Counted from the stretch's first letter, positions 8,623 to 17,772 are shown. The stretch: DNA of 64,000 bases from Paludibacteraceae bacterium (GCA_017630395.1 JAGBVI010000065.1:1-64000), one strand, 5' to 3'. Program-made: numbers and translations. The notes: a model not told the origin generated them from the sequence alone.

Positions 8623-9711
8623 ATGGGCTTTTTCTTTCTGTTTCTTTTTGGTATTTTGGTTACGGGAAACGCATACGTAATTTTACGTCTGTTACAATGT
8701 TTTCCGGTAATGCCTAGTTGGGGTAAAACTATTGTCTGGGGAGTAATGTTTTCTCCAATTGTATTATTTATTTTATCATTCTTACTGAGTAAAGTTGGTT
8801 TGCCTTATAACATTGTTAGAATATGTCATCTAATAGGTTCTTCATGGCTCTTCTTTATTTTATACATGGTGATAGGTTTGCTATTGGTAGATTTGTTGAG
8901 GATTTGGGTTTCAATACCTTATTACAGTTCGTTCATAATTTTAGTAGCAACCTTGTTGGTGTTACTTTGTGGGTACCTAAATTATAAGTCACCTAAAATT
9001 AATTCTGTAGACATAAAGTTGCAAGGTAAAAATCTAAGTAGTGCTATGCGAGTTGTTGCGATAAGTGATGTTCATTTGGGGTATGGAACTACAAATGAAC
9101 AGCTGAAGCAATTTATTGAATTAACGAATGAACAAACCCCTGATTTGATTATTATAGGGGGGGATTTGATTGATAATAGTGTGGAGCCTCTATATCAAGA
9201 AGATATGGTTGAAACGTTGTCATTGTTAAAAGCTCCTATGGGCGTTTATATGGTTCCTGGCAATCATGAGTATATTAGTGGGATAGAGAAGTGTCAAGAT
9301 TTATTCTCAAGTACTAATATTGTTTTTTTGAAAGATTCTATTGTAATACTTCCTAATGGAGTGCAAATTGTTGGGAGGGATGATCGGTTTAATAATTCAA
9401 GGTCTTCTTTACAGGAGTTAATGAATAACGTTAACTTGAGTAGTCCGGTGATTGTTTTGGATCACCAACCTAATGAAGTTGATTTAGTCGAACAATTGGG
9501 AATTGACTTACAATTTAGCGGACACACTCATCGAGGGCAAGTATGGCCTATTAGTTGGATTACTGATTTGTTATTTCCTCAGAGTTATGGTTACCGTAAA
9601 TGGGGGGAATCCCACGTATATGTATCTTCTGGATTGTCATTATGGGGACCTCCATTTAGAGTTGGCACAAATAGTGAATTGGTTGTATTAAATATTGCTT
9701 CCGGTAATTAA
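8623..9711 (+). CDS. Membrane-anchored metallophosphoesterase (YkuE-like)
   Basis: The 362-residue product has an N-terminal membrane domain of about four helices (residues 1-140) followed by a calcineurin-like metallophosphoesterase domain. The five metal-binding blocks are visible in order: AISDVHLGYG, GGDLID, PGNHEY, VLDHQPNE and FSGHTHRGQVWP. Together they would hold a dinuclear metal centre. The family includes YkuE and enzymes that hydrolyse nucleotide or lipid phosphodiesters. The substrate here is unknown. The frame is open upstream to 8527, overlapping the VanZ gene, but the first ATG giving a membrane N-terminus is at 8623. Confidence 0.85.
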   Translation: MGFFFLFLFGILVTGNAYVILRLLQCFPVMPSWGKTIVWGVMFSPIVLFILSFLLSKVGLPYNIVRICHLIGSSWLFFILYMVIGLLLVDLLRIWVSIPYYSSFIILVATLLVLLCGYLNYKSPKINSVDIKLQGKNLSSAMRVVAISDVHLGYGTTNEQLKQFIELTNEQTPDLIIIGGDLIDNSVEPLYQEDMVETLSLLKAPMGVYMVPGNHEYISGIEKCQDLFSSTNIVFLKDSIVILPNGVQIVGRDDRFNNSRSSLQELMNNVNLSSPVIVLDHQPNEVDLVEQLGIDLQFSGHTHRGQVWPISWITDLLFPQSYGYRKWGESHVYVSSGLSLWGPPFRVGTNSELVVLNIASGN

Positions 9712-9722
9712 TTGTTAAAAGT

Positions 9723-10865
9723 ATGAAGATTGTAATTGTAGGTACTGCTTATCCCTTTAGAGGAGGTTTGGCAACGTTTAATGAACGTTTGGCACGTCAA
9801 TTTCAGGCGGAAGGGCATGAGGTTGTTATGGAAACATTTACATTGCAGTATCCCTCTTTTTTATTTCCAGGCAAATCTCAATATTCAGAATCTGCGCCAC
9901 CGGGTGATTTGAAAATTGAACGATCGTTTAGTTCGGTAAACCCGATATCGTGGTTTAAGTCTGCTAATAAAATTGCTGAGTTTAATCCGGATATAGTTAT
10001 TTTTGCCTATTGGATGTCTTTTATGGCTCCATGTTTTGGAACAATAGCAAGGCGAGTAAAAGCAAAGTGTAATGCAAAATGTTATGCATTAGTTCATAAT
10101 ATGCTTCCTCACGAACAGACTTTATTGGATAAGTTTCTTCCGTCCTATTTTGTTCGGACAATTGACGGGTTTATAGCCTTGTCGAAGTCTGTGGCGAAGG
10201 ATATTAGTTTAATAGATAAACAAGGTAAGCCTATTTTATTTTCTCCACATCCAATTTATGATCATTATGGGTCGAAGTGTGATAAAAATGTTGCAGCAAA
10301 AAAATTGAACTTAGACCCCTCTGTTAATTATTTGCTTTTTTTTGGTTTTATAAGATCGTATAAAGGGGTAGATTTGCTACTGCAGGCCTTGGCAGATGAA
10401 AGATTGAGTGAGTTTAATTGTAAAGTGATTGTGGCTGGTGAATTTTATGAAGATGAGAAATATTATTATGACCTAGAAAAAAAATTAGGGTTGAAAGGAC
10501 GGGTGATTTGGTATCCATCATTTATTCCGGATGGTGAGGTGGCTCCCTATTTTAATGTAGCGGATATGGTTATATTACCATATAAATCAGCAACGCAAAG
10601 TGGAGTGGCCCAAATTGCGTACCATTTTGAAAAGCCAATGGTAGTTACAAATGTTGGGGGACTACCGGAAATTGTTCCGAATAAAAAAGTGGGGTTTGTT
10701 GTTGACGTCAATCCTAAAGCAATTGCTACTGCTATAGCGGGATTTTATACTGAGACCAATTCTTTAAATTTTGAAGCTGGTATAGCAGAGGAGAAAAAAA
10801 AGTATGAGTGGACTAAATTGACGCAATCTTTTGTGGAATTGTTTAATGAAACATCTATAAATTAG
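9723..10865 (+). CDS. GT4-type glycosyltransferase
   Basis: This 380-residue GT-B glycosyltransferase has the N-terminal glycine-rich acceptor loop (YPFRGGLATFNERLA). Its C-terminal nucleotide-sugar domain includes LLFFGFIRSYKGVDLLLQAL and the block LPYKSATQSGVAQIAYHF. The usual E-x7-E motif is altered: the first Glu position falls in the SATQSG segment. FEKPMVVTNVGGLPEIV follows. It probably transfers a sugar onto a cell-surface glycan or glycolipid from the cytoplasmic side. It is the last gene of the VanZ-VanZ-phosphoesterase run, 11 bases after the previous stop. A strong hairpin (10893-10937) follows. Confidence 0.87.
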   Translation: MKIVIVGTAYPFRGGLATFNERLARQFQAEGHEVVMETFTLQYPSFLFPGKSQYSESAPPGDLKIERSFSSVNPISWFKSANKIAEFNPDIVIFAYWMSFMAPCFGTIARRVKAKCNAKCYALVHNMLPHEQTLLDKFLPSYFVRTIDGFIALSKSVAKDISLIDKQGKPILFSPHPIYDHYGSKCDKNVAAKKLNLDPSVNYLLFFGFIRSYKGVDLLLQALADERLSEFNCKVIVAGEFYEDEKYYYDLEKKLGLKGRVIWYPSFIPDGEVAPYFNVADMVILPYKSATQSGVAQIAYHFEKPMVVTNVGGLPEIVPNKKVGFVVDVNPKAIATAIAGFYTETNSLNFEAGIAEEKKKYEWTKLTQSFVELFNETSIN

Positions 10866-10892
10866 GGATAGATTTTAATACAAGTTTTATAA

Positions 10893-10937
10893 ATTCATCA
10901 ATTAAAACTAAGCCGTTTTAAGTTGGGGTTGATGAAT
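10893..10937. terminator. Nested hairpin between convergent genes
   Basis: The bases form an outer perfect 9-bp inverted repeat (ATTCATCAA / TTGATGAAT) enclosing a 7-bp one (TTAAAAC / GTTTTAA). The hairpin lies 28 bases after the glycosyltransferase stop and at the distal edge of the dispersed repeat. There is no clear T-run, so its role as a terminator is uncertain. Confidence 0.4.
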
Positions 10938-10938
10938 T

Positions 10939-11124
10939 TAGAAGCAGTTTTAATTTTATTATTAATTTTTTTGAGTTTTACTATTTCTTTTCGGTCTCTT
11001 TGAGGCGATTTTTAGCCTATTTTCACTACTCTTTTTTGAGAATAGAGTACTATTAACCGCAAATGAATAATAAAAATAATCTTAAAAATCGCTCTCAAAT
11101 TTGCTCAAAAAAAATTTAAATAAC
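10939..11124 (-). repeat. Dispersed intergenic repeat, inverted copy (copy A)
   Basis: Read on the minus strand, this 186-base stretch aligns over its full length with 17567-17758 and, with more changes, with 38554-38730. Shared blocks are GTTATTTAAATTTT at the 5' end, GAGAGCGATTTTTAAG, AGTACTCTATTCT, AAAATAGGCTAAAA and CTGCTTCTAA at the 3' end. Within this copy GCGATTTTTA and TAAAAATCGC are perfect inverted repeats that could pair as a long-range stem around the central part. It fills most of the spacer between two convergent genes and ends 16 bases from the metH stop. Confidence 0.7.
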
Positions 11125-11140
11125 ATCTTATAGATTTCAC

Positions 11141-13906
11141 CTAAAATAGGTTAATTCTATTCTCTTTAGCTTTGTCTAAACTAATATTAGAACGGCTTTT
11201 CTCGTTATGTTTTTCTTGTAATGAATATTGTTTATCTCTTATATATTTAATAAATTTTTCTTTTTCAGTGGATTGCAGTAGTTTGTTTATTGTAACAGAA
11301 TTTTGAGAGGCATCTTTCATGTGAATGACTACTCCATTAGGATATCTGGGAGCTATTTTTATAGCAGTATGTTCTTCAGATGTTGTTGCCCCTCCAATGA
11401 GTAATGGAATATTCAAGTCTGCTTTTTGCATTTCTTCAGCGACGAAACACATTTCTTCTAACGAAGGAGTGATTAAGCCACTTAAGCATACAACATCAAC
11501 ATTTTCTGCAATTGCAGTCTTGAGGATTGTATCGGCAGATACCATAACGCCTAAATCGATTACTTCGAAGTTGTTGCAGGCTAATATAACGGATACAATG
11601 TTTTTTCCAATGTCATGAACATCTCCTTTTACTGTAGCAATCAGTACTTTGCCGGCCTTTGTTGTTTCTCCGTTTTGATGTTGTTCAATATGAGGTTGAA
11701 GAAGGGATACGGCTTTTTTCATTGTGCGAGCAGTTTTTACTACTTGAGGCAAAAACATTTTCCCTTGACCAAATAATTCTCCGACGATATTCATTCCATT
11801 CATTAAAGGTTTTTCAATAATTTCCATTGGCGAGTTGTATTTGGTCAAAGCTTCTTTTAAATCAGCTTCTAAGTGTTCTCCAATACCTTTTAATAAGCTA
11901 TATTCTAATCGTTCTTCCAAAGTTTTCTTTCGCCATAATTCTTCGCCCAAGCCTTCACCTGATGAGGTTTGTATCTTCATTTGTTCGGCAACTTCAATTA
12001 GACGTTCGGCAGCATCATCCCGACGATTTAAAACAACATCTTCTACTCGTTCCAGTAGGTCTGTGGGTATTTCTTCGTATAATTGTAGCATTCCGGCATT
12101 GACGATACCCATGTCCAATCCATTTTGAATCGCATGATATAAAAATACAGCATGCATTGCTTCTCGAATAGGGTTATTTCCTCGGAAAGAAAAAGAAAGA
12201 TTGCTAATACCCCCGCTAACTTTGGCATAAGGAAGATGGGTTCTTATCCAATGTGTTGCATTAATGAAGTCAACGGCATAATTATTGTGTTCTTCAATAC
12301 CGGTTGCGATGGCTAATACATTCGGATCAAAGATAATATCTTCTGCGGGGAATCCACTTCTTGTTAGTAGGTCGTAGGCCCGTTTACATACAGAAATTTT
12401 CCGTTCGAAGGTATCAGCTTGTCCGATTTCATCAAATGCCATTACTACAACAGCAGCGCCAAATTGGCGAATTTTTTTCGCCTTATTTAAGAACGCCTCT
12501 TCCCCCTCTTTTAGCGATATGGAATTGACAATGCATTTACCTTGCACGCATTGTAATCCAGCTTCTATGACGTCCCATTTAGAAGAGTCTATCATGATTG
12601 GAAGTTTTGCAATTTCCGGTTCAGAGGCAATAAGATTTAAAAACGTTGTCATCTCCTCTTGAGCATTCAACATTGCATCATCCATATTTACGTCAATAAT
12701 TTGAGCGCCATTTTCAACTTGAGCTCTTGCTATGGATAATGCTTCCTCATAATTTTTTTCTTTAATAAGTCGTAAAAATTTCTTTGACCCTGCTACGTTG
12801 CAGCGTTCTCCTATATTTACGAATAGAGAACGTTCCTGTTTCTCTCTATTGTTGGGGATTGCCGATTTTATTATCAACTCTTCCAATCCGGATAAATATA
12901 AATCCTGTTTGATTTTAATCGGTTTTCTTATGGGTTGATTATTTATTAGTTCGGAATATTTAGCAATGTGTGCAGGAGTTGTACCGCAGCATCCTCCAAT
13001 AATGTTAACTAAACTTTCGTCGATGTATGATTTAATTTGTTTTGCCATTGTTTCTGGCAATTCGTCATATTCCCCAAATTGATTAGGGAGTCCTGCATTA
13101 GGATAAGCACTAAGGTACCATGGAGAAAGCGAACTTAATTCTTGTAAATAGGGCTTTAACTCTTTTGCTCCGAAAGAGCAGTTTAGTCCAATTGATAGTG
13201 GATTTGCATGAGCAATAGAATTTACGAATGCTCTTAAGGTTTGTCCGGATAGTGTTCTTCCACTAATATCTGCGATAGTTGCAGATAACATTAAGTATAC
13301 CTTTTTGGGACTATTTTCGATTACTTCGTTAGCTGCAAATATAGCTGCTTTTGCATTTAGAGTATCAAAAATTGTTTCTATTAATAGAGCATCTACACCG
13401 TTGACAACCAACGCCTCCATTTGTTCTTTATAGGCTAAATATAAATCTCGAAAAGAGATATTGCGTAGAGCAGGATTGTTGACATCAGGAGAGATGGAGC
13501 ATGTTTTGTTGGTTGGTCCAATAGATCCCACTACAAATCGCGGTTTCTTTGGATTCTTTTGCGTATATTCGTCAGCAATGGAACGTGCAATTTGGGCAGC
13601 AGCTGCATTGAGTTCTTTGACTTTGTCAGTTAAACCATATTCGCTCATCGAAATTCGTTGAGAATTAAAAGAGCATGTTTCAATGATATCAGCGCCGGCT
13701 TCTAAATATTTTTGGTGAATTTCTCTGATTATATGAGGTTGGGTTAGAGTTAGAAGGTCGTTGTTTCCTTTCTGTTGACCTTTTAAGTGTTGAAAGTTTT
13801 TCCCTCTATAGTCTTCCTCCTTTAGATTGTATTGTTGAATCATGGTTCCCATTCCACCATCAAGAATCAGAATCCTTTCTCTTAGTTCGTCTTTTAGATC
13901 GTTCAT
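11141..13906 (-). CDS. metH: Cobalamin-dependent methionine synthase without reactivation domain
   Basis: MetH transfers the methyl group of 5-methyltetrahydrofolate through cobalamin to homocysteine, giving methionine. The 921 residues contain the homocysteine domain (1-330; zinc ligands in GLNCSFGA and GGCCGTTP), the pterin-binding domain (about 355-620), the cobalamin cap (about 640-730) and the B12-binding domain (about 740-880; [10 protein letters not shown] supplies the cobalt-binding His). The chain ends in the linker that, in the E. coli enzyme of about 1227 residues, leads to the AdoMet-binding reactivation domain. That domain is absent here. The next bases downstream hold a dispersed repeat. 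The start is ATG 13906; an in-frame ATG at 13924 is possible. Confidence 0.93.
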   Translation of the reverse strand: MNDLKDELRERILILDGGMGTMIQQYNLKEEDYRGKNFQHLKGQQKGNNDLLTLTQPHIIREIHQKYLEAGADIIETCSFNSQRISMSEYGLTDKVKELNAAAAQIARSIADEYTQKNPKKPRFVVGSIGPTNKTCSISPDVNNPALRNISFRDLYLAYKEQMEALVVNGVDALLIETIFDTLNAKAAIFAANEVIENSPKKVYLMLSATIADISGRTLSGQTLRAFVNSIAHANPLSIGLNCSFGAKELKPYLQELSSLSPWYLSAYPNAGLPNQFGEYDELPETMAKQIKSYIDESLVNIIGGCCGTTPAHIAKYSELINNQPIRKPIKIKQDLYLSGLEELIIKSAIPNNREKQERSLFVNIGERCNVAGSKKFLRLIKEKNYEEALSIARAQVENGAQIIDVNMDDAMLNAQEEMTTFLNLIASEPEIAKLPIMIDSSKWDVIEAGLQCVQGKCIVNSISLKEGEEAFLNKAKKIRQFGAAVVVMAFDEIGQADTFERKISVCKRAYDLLTRSGFPAEDIIFDPNVLAIATGIEEHNNYAVDFINATHWIRTHLPYAKVSGGISNLSFSFRGNNPIREAMHAVFLYHAIQNGLDMGIVNAGMLQLYEEIPTDLLERVEDVVLNRRDDAAERLIEVAEQMKIQTSSGEGLGEELWRKKTLEERLEYSLLKGIGEHLEADLKEALTKYNSPMEIIEKPLMNGMNIVGELFGQGKMFLPQVVKTARTMKKAVSLLQPHIEQHQNGETTKAGKVLIATVKGDVHDIGKNIVSVILACNNFEVIDLGVMVSADTILKTAIAENVDVVCLSGLITPSLEEMCFVAEEMQKADLNIPLLIGGATTSEEHTAIKIAPRYPNGVVIHMKDASQNSVTINKLLQSTEKEKFIKYIRDKQYSLQEKHNEKSRSNISLDKAKENRINLF

Positions 13907-13932
13907 ACCCAAATGTATTAACATTGAAATTT

Positions 13933-13970
13933 AAAAGAAAAATCCCGACAATCAAAAGATTATCGGGATT
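13933..13970 (-). terminator. Rho-independent terminator-like hairpin between tRNA-Gln and metH
   Basis: On the minus strand a 13-bp stem (AATCCCGATAATC with one mismatch, loop TTTT) is followed by TTTTTCTTTT. This is a strong intrinsic terminator for tRNA-Gln. It lies only 9 to 27 bases before the possible metH starts. Confidence 0.75.
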
Positions 13971-13974
13971 ATTG

Positions 13975-14045
13975 TTGTCTCACGAGGATTCGAACCTCGA
14001 CAGACAGTACCAAAAACTGTAGTGCTACCGTTACACCATGAGACA
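13975..14045 (-). tRNA. tRNA-Gln (UUG)
   Basis: The minus strand folds as a complete tRNA. It has acceptor stem TGTCTCA / TGAGACA, D-arm with AACGGTAGC, and anticodon stem ACAGT / ACTGT with loop TTTTGGT giving anticodon TTG. The T-arm is GAGG-TTCGAAT-CCTC and the discriminator base is A. The CCA end is not encoded. A Bacteroidota-type promoter lies 32 to 61 bases upstream, and a terminator follows directly, before metH. Confidence 0.95.
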
Positions 14046-14076
14046 ATCCTCAATTGCCCTCTTGTCGAAAGCGTTG

Positions 14077-14106
14077 CAAAGATACGTCTATTTTTTGAAT
14101 TACAAA
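14077..14106 (-). promoter_or_regulatory. tRNA-Gln promoter (TTTG-N18-TATCTTTG)
   Basis: On the minus strand TTTG at 14106-14103 is separated by 18 bases from TATCTTTG at 14084-14077. This is a full match to the Bacteroidota housekeeping promoter and is well placed to start the tRNA precursor. I see no other such box between here and metH. Confidence 0.75.
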
Positions 14107-14217
14107 ATATTTTCTTTGTTTTTTTTGTTTAAAATTTCATTATTTTTATTAAAGTGTTGATAATTACATCTTTATAAAAAGTGTAAAAAGTGTTGTAAAG
14201 GAGGATTTTTTATTTCT

Positions 14218-14628
14218 TTATGATATAATTGTTGCGATAATTTTTCGCTCTCCTCCAAAATTGCGAAATTCGCATAAGTAGATTCCTTGCCATGTTCCCA
14301 GTCCTAATCTTCCATTAATGATGGGAATAGATATGCTGGTTCCTATAATAGAGGTTTTTGCATGAGCTGGCATATCATCGTCGCCTTCAAAGGTGTGGGA
14401 GTAATAGTCTTCACGTTCTTTGACCAAATGATTTAAAATTTGGTTTAAATCTCTCTGTACATCAGGGTCTGCATTTTCATTTATACTTAATGCTGCCGAG
14501 GTGTGCTTAATGAATAAATGCAGTAGTCCACATGGAGGTAGTGATGGTAATTCTCTAAGGATTTCATGAGTTACCAAATGGCAACCTCTTCTTTTTGAAG
14601 GTAACTTAAACTCTTTTTGCTGAATCAT
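14218..14628 (-). CDS. YjbQ/UPF0047 family protein
   Basis: The 136-residue product belongs to the YjbQ family. Its hallmarks are the CGLLHLFIKHTSAALSINE block near residue 40, DVQRDLNQIL, a central HTFEGDDDMPAHAKTS block and the C-terminal GTWQGIYLCEFR. Family members are trimeric proteins with low thiamin-phosphate synthase activity and a proposed role in B6 or metabolite damage control. The true function is not established. The ORF stays open to 14676, but the conserved part starts at ATG 14628, which also agrees with an upstream TACTTTTG box at 14650-14643. It is transcribed divergently from the LOG-family gene. Confidence 0.9.
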   Translation of the reverse strand: MIQQKEFKLPSKRRGCHLVTHEILRELPSLPPCGLLHLFIKHTSAALSINENADPDVQRDLNQILNHLVKEREDYYSHTFEGDDDMPAHAKTSIIGTSISIPIINGRLGLGTWQGIYLCEFRNFGGERKIIATIIS

Positions 14629-14642
14629 ATATTTTTTTTTAG

Positions 14643-14650
14643 CAAAAGTA
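14643..14650 (-). promoter_or_regulatory. Putative yjbQ-like gene promoter -7 box
   Basis: The minus strand reads TACTTTTG here, a TAnnTTTG match placed 15 bases upstream of the chosen start codon at 14628. A TTTG lies further upstream (14677-14674) at a spacing of 23 bases, a little wider than usual. Confidence 0.45.
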
Positions 14651-14705
14651 CATTTTATTTTGAAAACAGAAAACAAATGAGTATCTTGTGAAAAAATAAG
14701 AAGAT

Positions 14706-15248
14706 ATGAAAATTGGTATATTTTGTTCAGCTAGTGAAAATATAGATTCGATATATTTTGAAGAGACGCAGAAATTGGGAACTTGGATAGGAAGAAATTG
14801 TCATACAATTGTATATGGAGGTACTTCTCAGGGTCTAATGGAGTGTATTGCAAAAAGTGTTAATGAGAGTGGGGGAGACACTATTGGTATTATGCCCTCT
14901 TTTATGTATGAAAATGGATTGGCTAGTTCTGAGGCTAATAATATTATCTTAACTCAAGATATGACAGAGAGAAAGGAACGAATGATGAATGAGGCAGATA
15001 TTTTTATTGCTTTACCTGGTGGATTTGGTACTTATGATGAGATATTTCACATCGTAGCTTGTGGGCAAGTAGGCTACCATTCTAAAACAGTATTATTGTT
15101 TAATATTAATGAATTTTATGATGATTTGGTTCGCCAGTCTGAAAAATGTTTTAATGAAAAATTCACTCCATTAGAGTACAAAAGTCGTTTAAAAGTGGTT
15201 TATTCTATTGATGAGTGTATAAATGAATTATTGCAATTACCATTATGA
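14706..15248 (+). CDS. LOG-family nucleotide 5'-monophosphate phosphoribohydrolase
   Basis: The 180-residue protein is a LOG (lonely guy) family enzyme. It starts with MKIGIFCSASENID, continues with the Rossmann-like VYGGTSQGLMECIA, and carries the family signature PGGFGTYDEIF near residue 107 with the catalytic Arg in TERKERMM just before it. LOG proteins release the base from cytokinin-like or ordinary nucleoside monophosphates. In most bacteria they serve nucleotide turnover rather than hormone synthesis. The length is typical. The start is well supported by the conserved N-terminus. It is divergent from the YjbQ-like gene with a 77-base spacer. Confidence 0.9.
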   Translation: MKIGIFCSASENIDSIYFEETQKLGTWIGRNCHTIVYGGTSQGLMECIAKSVNESGGDTIGIMPSFMYENGLASSEANNIILTQDMTERKERMMNEADIFIALPGGFGTYDEIFHIVACGQVGYHSKTVLLFNINEFYDDLVRQSEKCFNEKFTPLEYKSRLKVVYSIDECINELLQLPL

Positions 15249-15260
15249 ATAACTTTGGAG

Positions 15261-16010
15261 TTATGACTTTAATTTCTTCTTAATCAAATCCTTTTTAGCT
15301 CTTTTTTTTCTATCTATTGTTCTGTATTTTAACATTAAAGATCGGCATTCTTCATATTCAAAACCTCTTTCTCGAGCGTAGATCTTTGCGATGCGATCGA
15401 AAAACAGAACGTTGCCAATCATCCGAGCAAAATTCGAACATCCTTCCACGATGCCAACTTCCTTAAATTTCATTCTGTTTATGTCTATTAGAGAGAAGTG
15501 GTATTCATTGTTCTTTTTCTCGTATAAAATATTCCCGGGCGAATAATCAATGTGCAGTACCCCTTTTGAATGAATTTCGGCAGAAAATTTTGCAAATGCG
15601 TCAACTAATTCTTCTCTTCCTCCCAAAGTCCTGTCTTCATCCCCAAATAATCTTAAATTTCCTTCTAATGGGGTGTGTAAACTAACAAAAAACGATTTGT
15701 TCAACAATCCGTTAGTTTTAATTTCTATATAGGCTATGGGGGTAGGTGTATTTATTCCTCTTTTTATTAATTCAAAGGCATATTCGTAGGCTCGTTCTGC
15801 TTTGGTTTTCCTAAAAAAAGTGTAGGCGATTCTATTTATTAATATTGGCTTTTGATAGGATTTAACATTGATTGTAGTCCCATCAATAACGAAAGTTTTA
15901 ATTTCGTTGCGAGCTTTATATATTGAATTTCCTTGGTATTCAAATATTTGAGGGAGCGATTCTATAAACTTTGTTAAATGCTGATATGTGGGGTTAATAA
16001 TTATTTTCAT
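15261..16010 (-). CDS. Lipopolysaccharide kinase (Kdo/WaaP-like) family protein
   Basis: The 249-residue product has a protein-kinase-like fold. The catalytic loop reads GVLHIDYSPGNILYE (H-x-D-x5-N) near residue 160, and the metal-binding segment is FSLIDINRM, in place of DFG. Such InaA/WaaP/KdkA-type kinases phosphorylate lipid A core sugars such as Kdo or heptose. The role here is inferred from the family and from neighbouring glycan genes. The ORF is open to 16034, but ATG 16010 follows a TACGTTTG promoter box at 16039-16032 and begins with MKIIINPTYQ. It is convergent with the LOG gene. Confidence 0.8.
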   Translation of the reverse strand: MKIIINPTYQHLTKFIESLPQIFEYQGNSIYKARNEIKTFVIDGTTINVKSYQKPILINRIAYTFFRKTKAERAYEYAFELIKRGINTPTPIAYIEIKTNGLLNKSFFVSLHTPLEGNLRLFGDEDRTLGGREELVDAFAKFSAEIHSKGVLHIDYSPGNILYEKKNNEYHFSLIDINRMKFKEVGIVEGCSNFARMIGNVLFFDRIAKIYARERGFEYEECRSLMLKYRTIDRKKRAKKDLIKKKLKS

Positions 16011-16031
16011 CACGCTAACTTTTCTAGTTTG

Positions 16032-16039
16032 CAAACGTA
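16032..16039 (-). promoter_or_regulatory. Putative promoter -7 box of the Kdo-kinase-like gene
   Basis: The minus strand reads TACGTTTG, a TAnnTTTG match 22 bases upstream of the chosen ATG. No good -33 TTTG is present. The remaining spacer up to the glycosyltransferase at 16477 is AT-rich, and I see nothing else in it. Confidence 0.4.
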
Positions 16040-16476
16040 TGAATTTTTCTGTTAACCTGCGAATTTTTTTTAAATTTTTAAAAAAGAAAAATTAAAAGCA
16101 TGGCCATTTTATCCGTATATTCGTCAATATTTGTAAGAAAAAACAAATTCTTGAAATTTTGTCAAATAGCAATTTATATCTAATTTTGTAATCGAATTGT
16201 ATAGGAATTTTGTCTCTAATATCTTTCAGAGTTGAAGGTTTTTAGGTAATTTCTATAAATTAAAGTTGAGATGATTTTGAAGATTATTATGTATATCTTG
16301 TGCATATTTACCCAAATGATATGCAGGTATCGTGATAGTGTGCAAGAGATGTAAAAATAATTCAAAAAGCATTCTAAGATAATTATGATAAATGACGTAT
16401 TATATAGAAGTTGCCTTTATAAATAAAAGATTGAAGAGTTGCATTCCTTGTGTTTTTCAATAATTTATGTTTACTT

Positions 16477-17520
16477 ATGAAAAAAGTTCTATTGGATTTA
16501 TCTGTATTAAAGCATATAAATTGTGGCTTAGGACAGGTTGCATATAACTATGGTGTTTATTTCTCGCATCATACTTTTGATGATTTAGAAATAACATTAC
16601 TTCTTCCTAAAAAATATTTTGGTGCATTTGGTCCTAATGTGAAATATATAGAAAGCAAAGAAATTTATACAATTTTCCCTTGTTTAATTCCTCAGTTTGA
16701 TGTGTGGCATTCAATACATCAATTGAGTCGTTTCTCACCATCGCGAAAAGCGACAAAGAATATTCTGACTATACACGATTTGAATTTTTTGTATGAAAAA
16801 GAAGCAGATAAAATAGATAAGTATAGAAAGAAAATCGCAAAAAAGATTGAGAGGGCAGATTTTATTACAGTGATATCTAATTTTGTAAAGAATGATGTGT
16901 GCAAAAATTTTGAAATTAAAAAATCTATAGAAGTAATTTATAATGGAGTAGAGTTTCTAACTTCGGATGGAGAACAAAAACCTAAGAGTGTGAATGATTC
17001 AACTCCCTTTATATTTAGCATTGGGCAAATGTTTCCTAAAAAGAATTTTCATGTTTTATTGGATGCGATGAAATTACTTCCTCAGTTTAATCTCTATTTG
17101 GTTGGAAAAAAAACGACAGAATATGGACAAATGATTGAAAATCGTATAAAGGGTGAGAATATTAAGAATGTTTTTTTATTAGGCGAGATTGAACATGTGG
17201 AAAAAATTTGGATGTACAATCATTGTGAGGCATTTGTTTTCCCTTCTTTATTTGAAGGGTTTGGTCTTCCGATTATCGAAGCAATGTTTTTTAGGAAACC
17301 GGTTATATCTTCGGATAAGACTTCACTGAGAGAAATAGGGGCTAATCAAGTTGAATTTTTAGAAGATTTTTCTTCAAATGAAATAGCTCAAAAGATTTTA
17401 TTAGCGATAGAAAAGTCAAAAAAATTCCCAGAAACATTGGATATGAAGTTTAAATATGCATCATCTTTTTCGTATCAAAAACATTTTGAAGAGTATTTGA
17501 AACTTTATAGAACTATTTAG
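16477..17520 (+). CDS. GT4-type glycosyltransferase
   Basis: The 347-residue GT-B enzyme has an N-terminal acceptor domain (MKKVLLDLSVL, then GLGQVAYNYG) with the TIHDLNFLYEKEA block typical of mannosyltransferase-like members. The C-terminal donor domain includes FIFSIGQMFPKKNFHVLLDA and the E-x7-E signature EGFGLPIIE near residue 267. These proteins use GDP- or UDP-sugars at the inner membrane. The open frame begins with GTG at 16450, but ATG 16477 gives the normal N-terminus. A 440-base AT-rich spacer precedes it and a dispersed repeat follows it directly, so it appears to be a one-gene unit. Confidence 0.88.
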   Translation: MKKVLLDLSVLKHINCGLGQVAYNYGVYFSHHTFDDLEITLLLPKKYFGAFGPNVKYIESKEIYTIFPCLIPQFDVWHSIHQLSRFSPSRKATKNILTIHDLNFLYEKEADKIDKYRKKIAKKIERADFITVISNFVKNDVCKNFEIKKSIEVIYNGVEFLTSDGEQKPKSVNDSTPFIFSIGQMFPKKNFHVLLDAMKLLPQFNLYLVGKKTTEYGQMIENRIKGENIKNVFLLGEIEHVEKIWMYNHCEAFVFPSLFEGFGLPIIEAMFFRKPVISSDKTSLREIGANQVEFLEDFSSNEIAQKILLAIEKSKKFPETLDMKFKYASSFSYQKHFEEYLKLYRTI

Positions 17521-17566
17521 GCGTATTTTCATCAGTTAAAGGTGATTTTAACCTAGAAACTTAGAA

Positions 17567-17772
17567 GTTATTTAAATTTTATTTCGAACATATTCGAGAG
17601 CGATTTTTAAGATTATTTTTATTAATCTTTTGCAATTGATAGTACTCTATTCTTAAAAAAAGGAGACTAAAAATAGGCTAAAAGCGACTCCAAGATGCCG
17701 AAAAAAAGAGAGTGAAGGTCAATATCAATTTAATAATAAAGTATTAACAGCTTCTTAATGCTATGAGATAGG
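17567..17772 (+). repeat. Dispersed intergenic repeat, full copy (copy B)
   Basis: This copy aligns end to end with the inverted copy at 10939-11124. Shared blocks include GAGCGATTTTTAAGATTATT, TAGTACTCTATTCT, AAAATAGGCTAAAA and the terminal ACAGCTTCT. The tail CTATGAGATA is shared with the truncated copy at 211-303. It fills the spacer between two convergent glycosyltransferase genes. Confidence 0.7.
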
